Positions 42,309-50,757 of a DNA stretch of 64,000 nucleotides are shown one piece after another. Position 1 is the stretch's first letter. Every line of letters starts with the position of its first letter. Source of the DNA: Oscillospiraceae bacterium (GTDB lineage Bacteria > Bacillota_A > Clostridia > Oscillospirales > Ruminococcaceae); contig SFDQ01000010.1 in assembly GCA_004558145.1 (NCBI GenBank), forward strand, positions 1-64,000, given 5' to 3'. The translations under genes were made by a program, and so were the position numbers. The notes under the pieces were generated by a model. The model searched no databases, had not been told where the DNA came from, and saw nothing but the letters and a program-made list of their open reading frames with translations.

Positions 42309-42972
42309 AACGGTACCCCAGCCCCCTTATCGTGCGGATGTAGCGGGGAGAGCGGGGGTCGTCCTCGATTTTGTCCCGCAGCTTGGAGATGTGCACCATC
42401 ATGGCGTTCTCGTCCCCTTCAAAATAGTCGCCGGCGGCCCCCTCGTAAAGCTGGGCCTTGGTGAACACCCGCCCCGGCGAGCGCATCAGGATGGCCAGTA
42501 TCTTCGCCTCCATGGGGGTGAGGGGCACCGGGCGGCCCGCCTTTTCCAGCCGCATGCTGGCCAGGTCCAGCGCCAGCTCGCCGCCCCGCAGCACCTCGCC
42601 CCCCGCACGGGCGGCCCGCCGCAGCTGGGCCTTCACCCGCGCCACCACCTCCACCGGGTTGAAGGGCTTGGTGACATAGTCGTCCGCCCCGAGATTGAGA
42701 CCGAGGATTTTGTCGTTGTCCTCGCTTTTGGCCGAGAGGATGAGGATGGGCATCTCGCTGAAGCGCCGCAGGGCCCGCGTCACCTCATAGCCCGAGAGCC
42801 CGGGCATCATCACATCCAGAATGGCCAGGTCCGGGGTTTCGGCGCGGGCCTTGGCCAGGGCCTCGTCGCCGTTTTCCGCCTCCAGCACCCGCAGGCCCTC
42901 TCCTTCCAGATAAAGGCGCAAAAGGCCGCGTATCTCGGGGTTGTCCTCGGCGATCAGGATCAGTGGCGCCAT
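42298..42972 (-). CDS. OmpR-family response regulator
   Basis: 224 residues: receiver domain with AEDN, phospho-Asp in LAILDVMMPGLSG and K in YVTKPFN; winged helix from about 128 with YEGAAGDYFEGDENAMMVHISKLRDKIEDD and RTIRGLGYRFE. ATG follows AAGGAGGGAACG. It is the leading gene of the minus-strand pair and has a -10 TATAAT at 43013-43008. The candidate target is the AAGGCAGGG double repeat at 36603-36622, upstream of the neighbouring ABC operon. Confidence 0.94.
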   Translation of the reverse strand: MAPLILIAEDNPEIRGLLRLYLEGEGLRVLEAENGDEALAKARAETPDLAILDVMMPGLSGYEVTRALRRFSEMPILILSAKSEDNDKILGLNLGADDYVTKPFNPVEVVARVKAQLRRAARAGGEVLRGGELALDLASMRLEKAGRPVPLTPMEAKILAILMRSPGRVFTKAQLYEGAAGDYFEGDENAMMVHISKLRDKIEDDPRSPRYIRTIRGLGYRFEA

Positions 42973-43007
42973 GTTCGTTCCCTCCTTGCGGGGCGTTCTT
43001 TTACCTT

Positions 43008-43066
43008 ATTATACCAGAACCGCCCCCGCCCCGAAAAGGACGGCGGGGGACCGGCGCTTGTATAAT
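43008..43066. promoter_or_regulatory. Divergent -10 elements for the regulator and spoVT
   Basis: TATAAT reads leftward at 43013-43008 and rightward at 43061-43066; neither has a consensus -35. The spoVT promoter may need another factor (spoVT is sigma-G dependent in Bacillus; that is family knowledge). Confidence 0.5.
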
Positions 43067-43145
43067 TTGCCTGCACTGGCAGATACTAAGAAACACAGAG
43101 CACAAGCGGCGGCATTTTTTGCCGCCTTCACAGGAGGTACACGCC

Positions 43146-43688
43146 ATGAAAGCAACCGGCATCGTGCGCCGCATCGACGAACTGGGGCGGGTGGTCATCC
43201 CCAAGGAGATACGCCGCACCCAGCGCATCCGCCAGGGGGACCCGCTGGAAATTTTCACCACCGGCGACGGCGAGGTCATCTTCAAAAAGTATTCGCCCAT
43301 CGGGGAGATGGCCGCCTTCGCCGCCCAGTACGCCGAGGTGCTGCAAAAAAACCTTTCCCGCACCGCCATCGTCTGCGACCGGGACAGCGTCATCGCCGCC
43401 GCCGGCGCCGCCCGAAAGGAGTGCCTGGAAAAGCGGGTGAGCATCCCGCTGGAAAAGCTGATGCACGCCCGCCGCATTTATCTGCACACCGGCCGCGCCG
43501 AGGACTGCCAGTTCCCCTGCGAGGGCGCGGCGCGCCACATCCACATCGCCGTGCCCATCATCGCCGCCGGCGACGTGGCGGGGGCGGTGGCCCTTCTGAG
43601 CGACGAAAAGACCGCCGTCCCCACCCCCGAGGAGCAGAAGGCCCTGGCCATTGCCGCCGCCTTTCTTGCAAAGCAGATGGAGAGCTGA
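43146..43688 (+). CDS. spoVT: Stage V sporulation regulator SpoVT (AbrB-type)
   Basis: 180-residue transcription factor controlling late forespore genes. The N-terminal swapped-hairpin AbrB domain (1-52) is very well kept: MKATGIVRRIDELGRVVIPK, EIRRTQRI and GDPLEIFT. A GAF-like C-terminal domain (about 58-178) follows. Length and order match SpoVT, not the shorter AbrB/Abh. ATG follows CAGGAGG. Its presence argues that the organism sporulates or descends from sporulators. Monocistronic, closed by an intrinsic terminator. Confidence 0.95.
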   Translation: MKATGIVRRIDELGRVVIPKEIRRTQRIRQGDPLEIFTTGDGEVIFKKYSPIGEMAAFAAQYAEVLQKNLSRTAIVCDRDSVIAAAGAARKECLEKRVSIPLEKLMHARRIYLHTGRAEDCQFPCEGAARHIHIAVPIIAAGDVAGAVALLSDEKTAVPTPEEQKALAIAAAFLAKQMES

Positions 43689-43705
43689 AGCGCTGTTCCG
43701 CCCCG

Positions 43706-43745
43706 CCCGCGCCGCCCCGAAAGAGCAGGCGCGGGCCCTTTTTGT
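43706..43745 (+). terminator. Intrinsic terminator of spoVT
   Basis: 9-bp stem GCCCGCGCC / GGCGCGGGC, 14-base loop, CC and five T. Confidence 0.88.
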
Positions 43746-43808
43746 GCCCCGAAAGGCGGCGGCATTGTGAACGTTCCATGAAACTTTTAAATTTTTCACA
43801 CCACCCCC

Positions 43809-43836
43809 TTGACAGACGAATAAAATGGAGTACAAT
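43809..43836 (+). promoter_or_regulatory. Sigma-A promoter of the heat-shock operon
   Basis: Consensus TTGACA 43809-43814, 16-base spacer, TACAAT 43831-43836. The CIRCE operator begins 5 bases after the -10. Confidence 0.92.
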
Positions 43837-43840
43837 AAAT

Positions 43841-43867
43841 TTAGCACTCGGAGGTAATGAGTGCTAA
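43841..43867 (+). promoter_or_regulatory. CIRCE operator (HrcA binding site)
   Basis: Perfect consensus TTAGCACTC (43841-43849), 9-base spacer, GAGTGCTAA (43859-43867), placed over the transcription start so bound HrcA blocks the operon. HrcA is encoded by the first gene. Confidence 0.98.
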
Positions 43868-43891
43868 AATCACAGAAAAGAGGTGGGGCGC

Positions 43892-44926
43892 ATGGCCATG
43901 GACGACAGAAAGCAGCGGGTGCTGGAGGCCATTGTGGCCCTTTACACCCAGGGCGGCGAGCCGGTGGGCTCGGGGCTTCTTTGCCAGTATTTCGACATGG
44001 CTGTGTCCAGCGCGACCTTGCGCAACGAGATGGCCGCACTGACAAAGCTGGGCCTTCTGGAGCAGCCCCACACCAGCGCGGGCCGGGTGCCCAGCGCCAA
44101 GGGTTACCGCTATTATCTGGATAACCTGATGCATCCCGCGCCGGGCCTTTCCGCCCGGCAGAAGACCGAGATCGACCGCATCTTCGCCGGCCTCGACTAC
44201 GAGCCGGAAAAGCTGGCGGCGGGGGCGGCCAAGGCCCTGGCGGATTATTCCGGTTACATGGTGGCGGCCACCACCCCCCGGGCGGACGATCTTTGCATCG
44301 CCCACTACGAGGTGGTGCAGGTGGGCCGCTGCACCGCGGCGGTGCTGGCAGTGACCAGCGCCGGCGGCGTGCGCACCCGCGTGGCCCGGCTGGACACCGA
44401 CCTCACCGCGGAGGACGCGGCGCTTCTGGCCGGAGTGCTGAACCGGGGGCTGACCTTCGTGGCCCCGGCGGACCTGACGGGCGCCGTGCTGGCGAACCTG
44501 GCCGCCGAGCTGGGCGAGCGGGGGAACGACCTCTACCCGGTGCTGAACGCGGCGGCGGCGCTGCTGCGGCAGGCAGCCCAGGCCCGCACCTATCCCCAGG
44601 GCCTGCAGTACCTGATGCGCTGGCCGGAACTGACCGGCCTTCTGCCCAGGGTGCTGGAACTTTTCACCGATGACGAACGGGCCGGCAGGCTCATCACTCC
44701 CCGCACCGGCCGCACCACCGTGCTGCTGGGCGAGGACCTGCAGCGCCCGCTGCCGGGGCTTTGCTTCATGAGCAAGCGGTATCTGGCCGGCGGCGGCCTC
44801 ACCGGGGCCATCGCCCTGCTGGGACCCACCCGGATGCCCTTTGAGCAGCTGGTGCCCGTTCTTGACTATTTTGCCTTGAAACTCGGCGAGTGCATGGCCG
44901 GCAAGGCGCAGGAGGACCCGCAATGA
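43892..44926 (+). CDS. hrcA: Heat-inducible repressor HrcA
   Basis: 344-residue repressor of class I heat-shock genes; binds CIRCE and needs GroEL for activity. N-terminal winged helix: RKQRVLEAIVALYTQGGEPVGSG, SSATLRNEMAALTKLGLLEQPHTSAGRVPSAKGYRYYLD. The C-terminal part has a GAF-like domain and ends with GPTRMPFEQLVPVLDYFA. Two ATGs (43892 and 43898) are possible; the first is 5 bases from AGGTGG, the second 11. Codon use and length match the family. Start of grpE overlaps the stop (ATGA). Confidence 0.96.
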   Translation: MAMDDRKQRVLEAIVALYTQGGEPVGSGLLCQYFDMAVSSATLRNEMAALTKLGLLEQPHTSAGRVPSAKGYRYYLDNLMHPAPGLSARQKTEIDRIFAGLDYEPEKLAAGAAKALADYSGYMVAATTPRADDLCIAHYEVVQVGRCTAAVLAVTSAGGVRTRVARLDTDLTAEDAALLAGVLNRGLTFVAPADLTGAVLANLAAELGERGNDLYPVLNAAAALLRQAAQARTYPQGLQYLMRWPELTGLLPRVLELFTDDERAGRLITPRTGRTTVLLGEDLQRPLPGLCFMSKRYLAGGGLTGAIALLGPTRMPFEQLVPVLDYFALKLGECMAGKAQEDPQ

Positions 44927-45540
44927 TGGACGAGACCAACATCCGGCCCGAAGAGGCCGCAGCCGAAACGGCCCCCAAGGCCGAAGCGGCGCAGGAGGCC
45001 GCCGCCCCCGAGGCTGAACAGCCCGCGGCGGAAAAAGCCCCCGAAAAAGAAAAGAAAGAGACCAAAAAGGAACTGGAGAGCCAGCTGGCCGCCGCCAAGG
45101 CCGAGGCCGAAAAGGCCCGCGCCGAGGCGGACGCCGCCAAGGACCGGCTGCTGCGCACCGCCGCCGAGTACGACAACTTCCGCAAGCGCTCGGCCCGGGA
45201 GCAGGACGCCGCCTTCGGCAACGGCGTGGCCCACGCGGTGAGCCAGATCCTTTCCATCCTGGACACGCTGGAGATGGCCGAAGCCGCCCCCACCGCCGAC
45301 GAGAACTTCAAAAAGGGCGTGACCCTGACGCTGGAAAAAGCCAAGGCCGCCTTTGAAGCCCTCAAGGTGGAGGAGATCCCCGCTCTGGGCCAGCCCTTCG
45401 ACCCCGCGGTGCACAACGCCGTGATGCAGAAGGCGGCCGAGAACGGCGAGGAGAGCGGCACCGTTCTGCAGGTGTTCCAGAAGGGATACAAACTGGGTGA
45501 CAAGGTCATCCGTCACGCCACGGTCATCGTGGCCGAATAG
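44923..45540 (+). CDS. grpE: Nucleotide exchange factor GrpE
   Basis: 205-residue cochaperone that releases ADP from DnaK. The first 65 residues are Ala/Glu/Pro/Lys-rich and disordered, then a long coiled coil (about 45-90) with RTAAEYDNFRKRSAREQ, and the beta domain ending FQKGYKLGDKVIRHATVIVAE, all typical. The start at 44923 overlaps the hrcA stop; a second ATG follows directly. The order hrcA-grpE-dnaK-dnaJ is the classical one. Confidence 0.96.
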   Translation: MMDETNIRPEEAAAETAPKAEAAQEAAAPEAEQPAAEKAPEKEKKETKKELESQLAAAKAEAEKARAEADAAKDRLLRTAAEYDNFRKRSAREQDAAFGNGVAHAVSQILSILDTLEMAEAAPTADENFKKGVTLTLEKAKAAFEALKVEEIPALGQPFDPAVHNAVMQKAAENGEESGTVLQVFQKGYKLGDKVIRHATVIVAE

Positions 45541-45618
45541 TTCGCTGAAAGGGCTTAAAACCCCTTCCCATAACAAAACATTCCATCCCATTTGAGTATA
45601 AATAAGGAGAGATATACT

Positions 45619-47454
45619 ATGAGTAAAATCATTGGCATCGACCTTGGCACTACCAACAGCTGTGTTTCCGTGATCGAGGGCGGCGAGCCCGTCGTCATCG
45701 CCAACGCCGAAGGCGCCCGCACCACCCCCAGCGTGGTGGGCTTCACCAAGACCGGCGAGCGTCTGGTGGGTCAGGTGGCAAAGCGTCAGGCCATCACCAA
45801 CCCCGACCGCACCGTGAGCAGCATCAAGCGCCACATGGGCACCGACTACAAGGTGACCATCGACGGCAAGGACTATAACCCCCAGCAGATCAGCGCCATG
45901 ATCCTGGCCAAGCTGAAGGCGGACGCCGAGGCTTATCTGGGCGAGAAGGTCACCGACGCGGTCATCACCGTGCCCGCCTACTTCAACGACAGCCAGCGTC
46001 AGGCCACCAAGGACGCCGGCACCATCGCCGGCCTGAACGTGCGCCGCATCATCAACGAGCCCACCGCCGCGGCTCTGGCCTACGGCGCGGACAAGGACGC
46101 CGACCAGAAGATCATGGTCTACGACCTGGGCGGCGGCACCTTCGATGTGTCCATCATCGAGATGGGCGACGGCGTGACCGAAGTTCTGGCCACCAACGGC
46201 GACACCCACCTGGGCGGCGACGACTTTGACCAGCGCATCATCGACTGGCTGGCCGACAACTTCCAGAAGGAGAACGGCATCGACCTGCGTCAGGACAAGA
46301 TGGCCGCGCAGCGCCTGAAGGAGGCCGCCGAGAAGGCGAAGATCGAGCTGTCCGGCGTGACCAGCACCGCCATCAACCTGCCCTTCATCACCGCCGACGC
46401 CACCGGCCCCAAGCATCTGGACACCACCCTCACCCGCGCCCAGTTCGACGCTCTGACCGCCGACCTGGTGGAGCGCACCATGGGCCCCGTCCGCAAGGCC
46501 ATGGCCGACGCCGGCCTGAAGCCCTCTGACCTGGGCAAGGTGCTGCTGGTGGGCGGTTCCACCCGTATCCCCGCCGTGCAGGAGGCCGTCAAGAAGGAGA
46601 TGGGCACCGAGCCCTTCAAGGGCATCAACCCCGACGAGTGCGTTTCCATCGGCGCTGCCATCCAGGGCGGCGTGCTGAACAAGGAAGTGGGCGGCATCCT
46701 GCTGCTGGACGTCACCCCCCTGAGCCTGGGCATCGAGACCCTGGGCGGCGTCTGCACCAAGATCATCGAGCGCAACACCACCATCCCCACCAAGAAGAGC
46801 CAGATCTTCTCCACCGCCGCCGACAACCAGCCCAGCGTGGAAGTCAACGTGCTGCAGGGCGAGCGTGAGTTTGCCCGCGACAACAAGAGCCTGGGCATGT
46901 TCAAGCTGGACGGCATCCCCGCCGCTCCCCGCGGCGTGCCTCAGATCGAGGTCACCTTTGACATCGACGCCAACGGCATCGTGCACGTGAGCGCCAAGGA
47001 CCTGGGCAGCGGCAAGGAGCAGAGCATCACCATCACCGCCTCCACCAACATGAGCAAGGAGGACATCGAGAAATCCGTGCGCGAGGCCGAGCAGTTCGCT
47101 GCCGAGGACAAGAAGCGCCGTGAGGAAGTGGACGTGCGCAACGGCGCCGACCAGATGGTGTTCCAGACCGAAAAGACCCTGAACGAGCTGGGCGACAAGG
47201 TGGACGCCTCCAAGAAGGCCGAGGTCGAGGCCAAACTGAACGAGCTGAAAGAGGCTCTGAAGGGCACCGACATCGAGGCCATCAAGGCAAAGCAGGAGGA
47301 GGTCCAGAAGGCCTTCTACGCCATCAGCGAGGAGCTCTACAAGAACGCCCAGGCCGCCGGCGCGGCCGGCGCTCCCGGCGCGGACGCGGGCAATGCCGGC
47401 AGCACCGGCAAGCCCGACGACGGCGTGGTGGACGCGGACTTCAAGGAAGTATAA
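45619..47454 (+). CDS. dnaK: Chaperone DnaK (Hsp70)
   Basis: 611-residue ATP-dependent chaperone. ATPase domain with IGIDLGTTNSC, VPAYFNDSQRQATKDAG, INEPTAAALAYG and VYDLGGGTFDVSI; substrate domain starts near 360 after linker LLLDVTPLSLGIE. The C-terminus ends with a Gly/Ala-rich stretch and DDGVVDADFKEV, the usual EEVD-like acidic end of bacteria. ATG at 45619 follows AAGGAGAG. It is translated with the strongest codon bias of the window (AAG/GAG/CTG only), in line with high expression. Confidence 0.98.
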   Translation: MSKIIGIDLGTTNSCVSVIEGGEPVVIANAEGARTTPSVVGFTKTGERLVGQVAKRQAITNPDRTVSSIKRHMGTDYKVTIDGKDYNPQQISAMILAKLKADAEAYLGEKVTDAVITVPAYFNDSQRQATKDAGTIAGLNVRRIINEPTAAALAYGADKDADQKIMVYDLGGGTFDVSIIEMGDGVTEVLATNGDTHLGGDDFDQRIIDWLADNFQKENGIDLRQDKMAAQRLKEAAEKAKIELSGVTSTAINLPFITADATGPKHLDTTLTRAQFDALTADLVERTMGPVRKAMADAGLKPSDLGKVLLVGGSTRIPAVQEAVKKEMGTEPFKGINPDECVSIGAAIQGGVLNKEVGGILLLDVTPLSLGIETLGGVCTKIIERNTTIPTKKSQIFSTAADNQPSVEVNVLQGEREFARDNKSLGMFKLDGIPAAPRGVPQIEVTFDIDANGIVHVSAKDLGSGKEQSITITASTNMSKEDIEKSVREAEQFAAEDKKRREEVDVRNGADQMVFQTEKTLNELGDKVDASKKAEVEAKLNELKEALKGTDIEAIKAKQEEVQKAFYAISEELYKNAQAAGAAGAPGADAGNAGSTGKPDDGVVDADFKEV

Positions 47455-47465
47455 ACCCGTTTCAA

Positions 47466-47491
47466 GCCTCCCCTTGCCATCAAGGGGAGGC
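47466..47491 (+). other. Hairpin between dnaK and dnaJ
   Basis: Perfect 11-bp stem GCCTCCCCTTG / CAAGGGGAGGC with loop CCAT and no T-run. It may stabilise the 3' end of the dnaK mRNA or lower dnaJ expression; dnaJ begins 75 bases later without a visible promoter. Confidence 0.6.
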
Positions 47492-47566
47492 ATTCTGGGC
47501 TAAACGCGCCCCTCGATTTTTACGGAAAGAGAGCCCGCCCGGCGGGCAGACACAGGTGGATAAGGT

Positions 47567-48748
47567 ATGGCAGACAAACGCGATTACTATGAGGTCCTGG
47601 GCGTGGCGAAAAACGCCAGCGAAGAGGACCTGAAAAAGGCGTATCGCAAGCAGGCGAAAAAATATCACCCGGATCTGAACCCCGGCGACAAGGAGGCCGA
47701 GGCGAAGTTCAAAGAGGTGAACGAGGCCTATGAGGTGCTCAGCGACAAGGAAAAGCGGGCCCGCTACGACCAGTTCGGCTTTGCCGGCGTGGACCCCAGC
47801 TACGGCGCGGGGGCCGGCGGCCCGGGCGCGGGCGGCTTCGGCGGCTTTGGCGGCATGGGCGGCGTGGACCTGAACGACATCTTCGGCGACCTGTTCGGCG
47901 GGATGGGCGGCGGCTTCGGCTTCGGCGGAGGCCAGCGGGCCAACCCCAACGCCCCCCGCAAGGGCGCAGACGTGCGGGTGAGCCTGGTGCTGGGCTTCAT
48001 GGAGGCGGCTCACGGCTGCACCAAGACCATCACCATCACCAAGCAGGATACCTGCCCCGAGTGCGGCGGCTCCGGCGCGGCCAAGGGCACCAGCCCCGAG
48101 ACCTGCCCGGACTGCGGCGGCGCGGGCTATGTGAACCGCAACCTGCGCATGGGCGGCATGGTGATGCAGCAGCGTCAGCCCTGCCAGCGCTGCGGCGGCA
48201 AGGGCAAGATCGTCAAGACCCCCTGCACCCACTGCCACGGCACCGGCAAGGTGGCCGTGAAGAAGTCGCTGGAGGTAAAAATTCCTGCGGGCATCGGCGA
48301 CGACCAGAGCATCGCGCTGCGGGGCCAGGGCGACGCCGGCGCGAACGGCGGACCTGCCGGCGACGTGATCGTCATCGTCACCGTGCGGCCGGACCCCATG
48401 TTCGAGCGGGACGGCTACGACGTGTGGGTCACCGTGCCCATCACTTACAGCCAGGCGGTGCTGGGCGCCTCCATCGTGGTGCCCACCGTGGACGGCAAGG
48501 TGGAGTATAACGTGCCGGAAGGCACCCAGAGCGGCACCACCTTCCGGCTGCGGGGCAAGGGCATCCAGTACCTGGGCGGCCGCGGCCGCGGCGACCAGTA
48601 CGTCAAGGTGATGGTGGAGATCCCCAAAAAGCTCACCCGCGCCCAGCGGGACGCGCTGGCCGCCTTTGAGCAGAGCCTCAAGGACGACAACTACGAGCAG
48701 CGCAAGGGCTTCTTCAAAAACCTGCGCGACAAATTCGAAAAGAACTGA
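47567..48748 (+). CDS. dnaJ: Chaperone DnaJ (Hsp40)
   Basis: 393-residue DnaK cochaperone. J domain 1-70 with the HPD tripeptide in YHPDLNPG; Gly/Phe-rich linker about 76-120; four CxxCxGxG zinc modules (CPECGGSG, CPDCGGAG, CQRCGGKG, CTHCHGTG) about 150-220; C-terminal substrate domains to about 370. Type I DnaJ of full length. The ATG lies after AGGTGGATAAGGT. Last gene of the operon; terminator starts 18 bases after the stop. Confidence 0.97.
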   Translation: MADKRDYYEVLGVAKNASEEDLKKAYRKQAKKYHPDLNPGDKEAEAKFKEVNEAYEVLSDKEKRARYDQFGFAGVDPSYGAGAGGPGAGGFGGFGGMGGVDLNDIFGDLFGGMGGGFGFGGGQRANPNAPRKGADVRVSLVLGFMEAAHGCTKTITITKQDTCPECGGSGAAKGTSPETCPDCGGAGYVNRNLRMGGMVMQQRQPCQRCGGKGKIVKTPCTHCHGTGKVAVKKSLEVKIPAGIGDDQSIALRGQGDAGANGGPAGDVIVIVTVRPDPMFERDGYDVWVTVPITYSQAVLGASIVVPTVDGKVEYNVPEGTQSGTTFRLRGKGIQYLGGRGRGDQYVKVMVEIPKKLTRAQRDALAAFEQSLKDDNYEQRKGFFKNLRDKFEKN

Positions 48749-48766
48749 CGCCTTTGGATACATGAA

Positions 48767-48806
48767 AGCGCCGGACGGGAAAACTCCCGTCCGGCGCTCT
48801 TTTTTT
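48767..48806 (+). terminator. Intrinsic terminator of the heat-shock operon
   Basis: Perfect 14-bp stem AGCGCCGGACGGGA with complement at 48785-48798, 4-base loop, then C and eight T (with one C at the start). Confidence 0.95.
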
Positions 48807-48887
48807 CCGCGCTGCGCGAAGGCCCCGCGCCTTTTCTCCGGCCGCAGCCTCTGCCGCCGGCCAAAGCCCCTCAGCGCCGGGGCAGGC

Positions 48888-49322
48888 TCATTCCTCCCGC
48901 TCCAGGCAGGCGTCCGCCGCCAGGGCCAGCAGCCGCTGGAACTGGGCCCGCTGGGCCTCGGTCATGCGGGCGGTCATGCGGCCAAAACCCGCCTCCACCT
49001 GCCCCTGCAGGGCAGGGTAGACCTCCATGGCCTTTTCGGTGGAGTGGATGTCGTAGGTGCGCTTGTCTTTGGGATTGGTGCGCCGGGAGAGAAAGCCCGT
49101 CTCCTCCAGCTTCGCCACCGTTTTGGCCACCACGCTCTTGTCCAGCGAGAGGCGCTTGGTGATCTCGTCCTGGGTGAGGGCCCCGTGGTCGCACACCACT
49201 AAAATGACCACCGCCTGGGCCGCCGTGAGGCCGCAGGGGGCGCACCCCTCGCTGAGCCAGATGTGGCTTTTGCGGTAAAGGATGGAAAGGCTGCGCAGGG
49301 GACTGTCGGCAATGGGCTGCAT
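48888..49322 (-). CDS. MarR-family repressor
   Basis: 144-residue winged-helix regulator: LRSLSILYRKSHIWLSEG (dimer helix), GLTAAQAVVILVVCDHGALTQDEITKRLSLDKSVVAKTVAKLEETGFLSR (HTH about 45-85), the wing RTNPKDKRTYDIHST, and a C-terminal dimer helix. ATG at 49322 follows AAGGAGG. It is divergent from an MFS transporter gene; two related palindromic sites cover both promoters, so it probably represses itself and the transporter until it binds a small phenolic or toxic ligand (family knowledge). Confidence 0.94.
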   Translation of the reverse strand: MQPIADSPLRSLSILYRKSHIWLSEGCAPCGLTAAQAVVILVVCDHGALTQDEITKRLSLDKSVVAKTVAKLEETGFLSRRTNPKDKRTYDIHSTEKAMEVYPALQGQVEAGFGRMTARMTEAQRAQFQRLLALAADACLEREE

Positions 49323-49350
49323 GGGCGGCGCCTCCTTTTTCTTTTCCTGC

Positions 49351-49436
49351 ATTATACCCCAAATTGGTGGCAATCGCAACCGGATATTGACAGCGGCCCC
49401 GCCGGGTGCTACACTGAATATGGTGGCAATTGCCAC
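49351..49436. promoter_or_regulatory. Divergent marR/MFS promoters with two MarR operator candidates
   Basis: Minus promoter: TTGCGA (49379-49374), 17 bases, TATAAT (49356-49351). Plus promoter: TTGACA (49387-49392), 17 bases, TACACT (49410-49415). The perfect palindrome GTGGCAATTGCCAC (49423-49436) sits at the plus start site. A related 11/14 match GTGGCAATCGCAAC (49367-49380) covers the minus -35. Confidence 0.8.
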
Positions 49437-49463
49437 TATATTTTTTTGTAAAGGAAGTATCCC

Positions 49464-50651
49464 ATGGAAAAAAGCGAGACGATATGGAATCGGAGGTTCA
49501 TCCTCCTGTTCATCACCAATCTGCTGGTGCTGGCGGCGTTCTACGCCTCCATCCCCATCATCCCCCTCTACTGCGAGGAGATCGGCATCACCGGCTCCAA
49601 AGTGGGCATCGTGCTCACCGCCATGTCGGTGGCCACCATCCTGTTCCGCCCGGTGGCCGGCTATCTGCTGGACAACTTCAACCGCTACTGGGTGTATCTG
49701 ATTTTTCTGGCCCTGTTCTGCCTGTCCTTTCCGGCGTTTCTGGCCTTCCCGGTGTTCGGCGCGCTGATCGTGGTGCGCCTCTACACGGGCGCGGTCTACT
49801 CGGTGTGCGGCTCCGCCACCATGACCCTGGCGGGTGACGTGCTGCCCGCCGCCAAGGTCACCCAGGGCATCAGCCGCTTCGCCTTCACCGTGTCCATCGG
49901 CATGGCCCTGGGGCCCTTCGTGGGCCTGCAGGTGCAGGAGAACCTGAGCAGCCGGGCCTCCTTCCTCACCATCTTCGGCATCGCGGTGGCGGCGCTGGTC
50001 TGCGTGAGCCTGTGCCGCATCAAGTACCCCAAGGTGCAGCGGGGCCGCTTCTCCCTGAAAGAGTCCATCTACGCCCCGGCGCTGCCCTTCATGTTCAACA
50101 TGATGTTCCTGATGATCCCCTACGGGGCGGTCATCGCCTACTCCTCCATCCTGGCCCAGGAGAAGGGCCTCACCCCCTGGCTGCCCTACTTCTATATCTT
50201 CCTGGTGGCGGGCATGCTGGTTTCCAAACTGAGCACCCAGAAGCGCATCGACGCGGGCAACCACCGGGCGCTGGTGTGCGCCAGTCTGGTGGTTCTCATC
50301 CTCACCATGGCCAGCTACCTGTTCCTCTCCACCGGGGTGCACCTGCTGGCGGCGGGCTTCTTCTTCGGCGTGGGCTACGGCATTTTGCAGCCGCTGTTCC
50401 AGGCCTTCGTCACCGGCACCACCCCGCCGCCCCAGCGGGGCGTGGCCAACGCCACCTACATGCTCTCCTACGACGTGGGCATCGGCCTTGGCTCGCTGCT
50501 GATGGGCTTTTTGCAGCAGCCGGTGGGCCTTGCCCCCGGCTTTGCCCTCACCGCCGTCTTTTATCTGGTGGGCGGCGGGCTTTACCTCGGCTGGACCGAC
50601 GGCTATTACAGCCGCCGCAAGGCCGCCTGCGAGGCGGGCCAAAACCCCTGA
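49464..50651 (+). CDS. Major facilitator superfamily exporter
   Basis: 395-residue, 12-helix MFS protein. Helix 1 and 2 border MSVATILFRPVAGYLLDNFNRY (motif A position, with R-x-x-A-G-Y-L-x-D), and GAVYSVCGSATMTLAGDVLP belongs to the drug-exporter type; the C half includes TTPPPQRGVANATYMLSYDVGIGLG. It most resembles the YfcJ/Bcr-like efflux group. It starts at ATG 49464 after AAAGGAAG. Controlled by the adjacent MarR. Substrate unknown, probably a hydrophobic compound. Confidence 0.92.
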   Translation: MEKSETIWNRRFILLFITNLLVLAAFYASIPIIPLYCEEIGITGSKVGIVLTAMSVATILFRPVAGYLLDNFNRYWVYLIFLALFCLSFPAFLAFPVFGALIVVRLYTGAVYSVCGSATMTLAGDVLPAAKVTQGISRFAFTVSIGMALGPFVGLQVQENLSSRASFLTIFGIAVAALVCVSLCRIKYPKVQRGRFSLKESIYAPALPFMFNMMFLMIPYGAVIAYSSILAQEKGLTPWLPYFYIFLVAGMLVSKLSTQKRIDAGNHRALVCASLVVLILTMASYLFLSTGVHLLAAGFFFGVGYGILQPLFQAFVTGTTPPPQRGVANATYMLSYDVGIGLGSLLMGFLQQPVGLAPGFALTAVFYLVGGGLYLGWTDGYYSRRKAACEAGQNP

Positions 50652-50713
50652 GCGCGCACCGGGGCGGATGCCCCGACGAGGATTCATGTGCCCCCCCTTT
50701 TTTCGGGGGAAAG

Positions 50714-50753
50714 CAAAACGAGGGCCCGGCTGAAAAGCCGGGCCCTCGTTTTG
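50714..50753. terminator. Bidirectional terminator
   Basis: Perfect 18-bp stem (50714-50731 / 50736-50753) around loop GAAA, with A/T tails on both sides, between the convergent MFS and lipoprotein genes. Confidence 0.95.
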
Positions 50754-50757
50754 TGTC

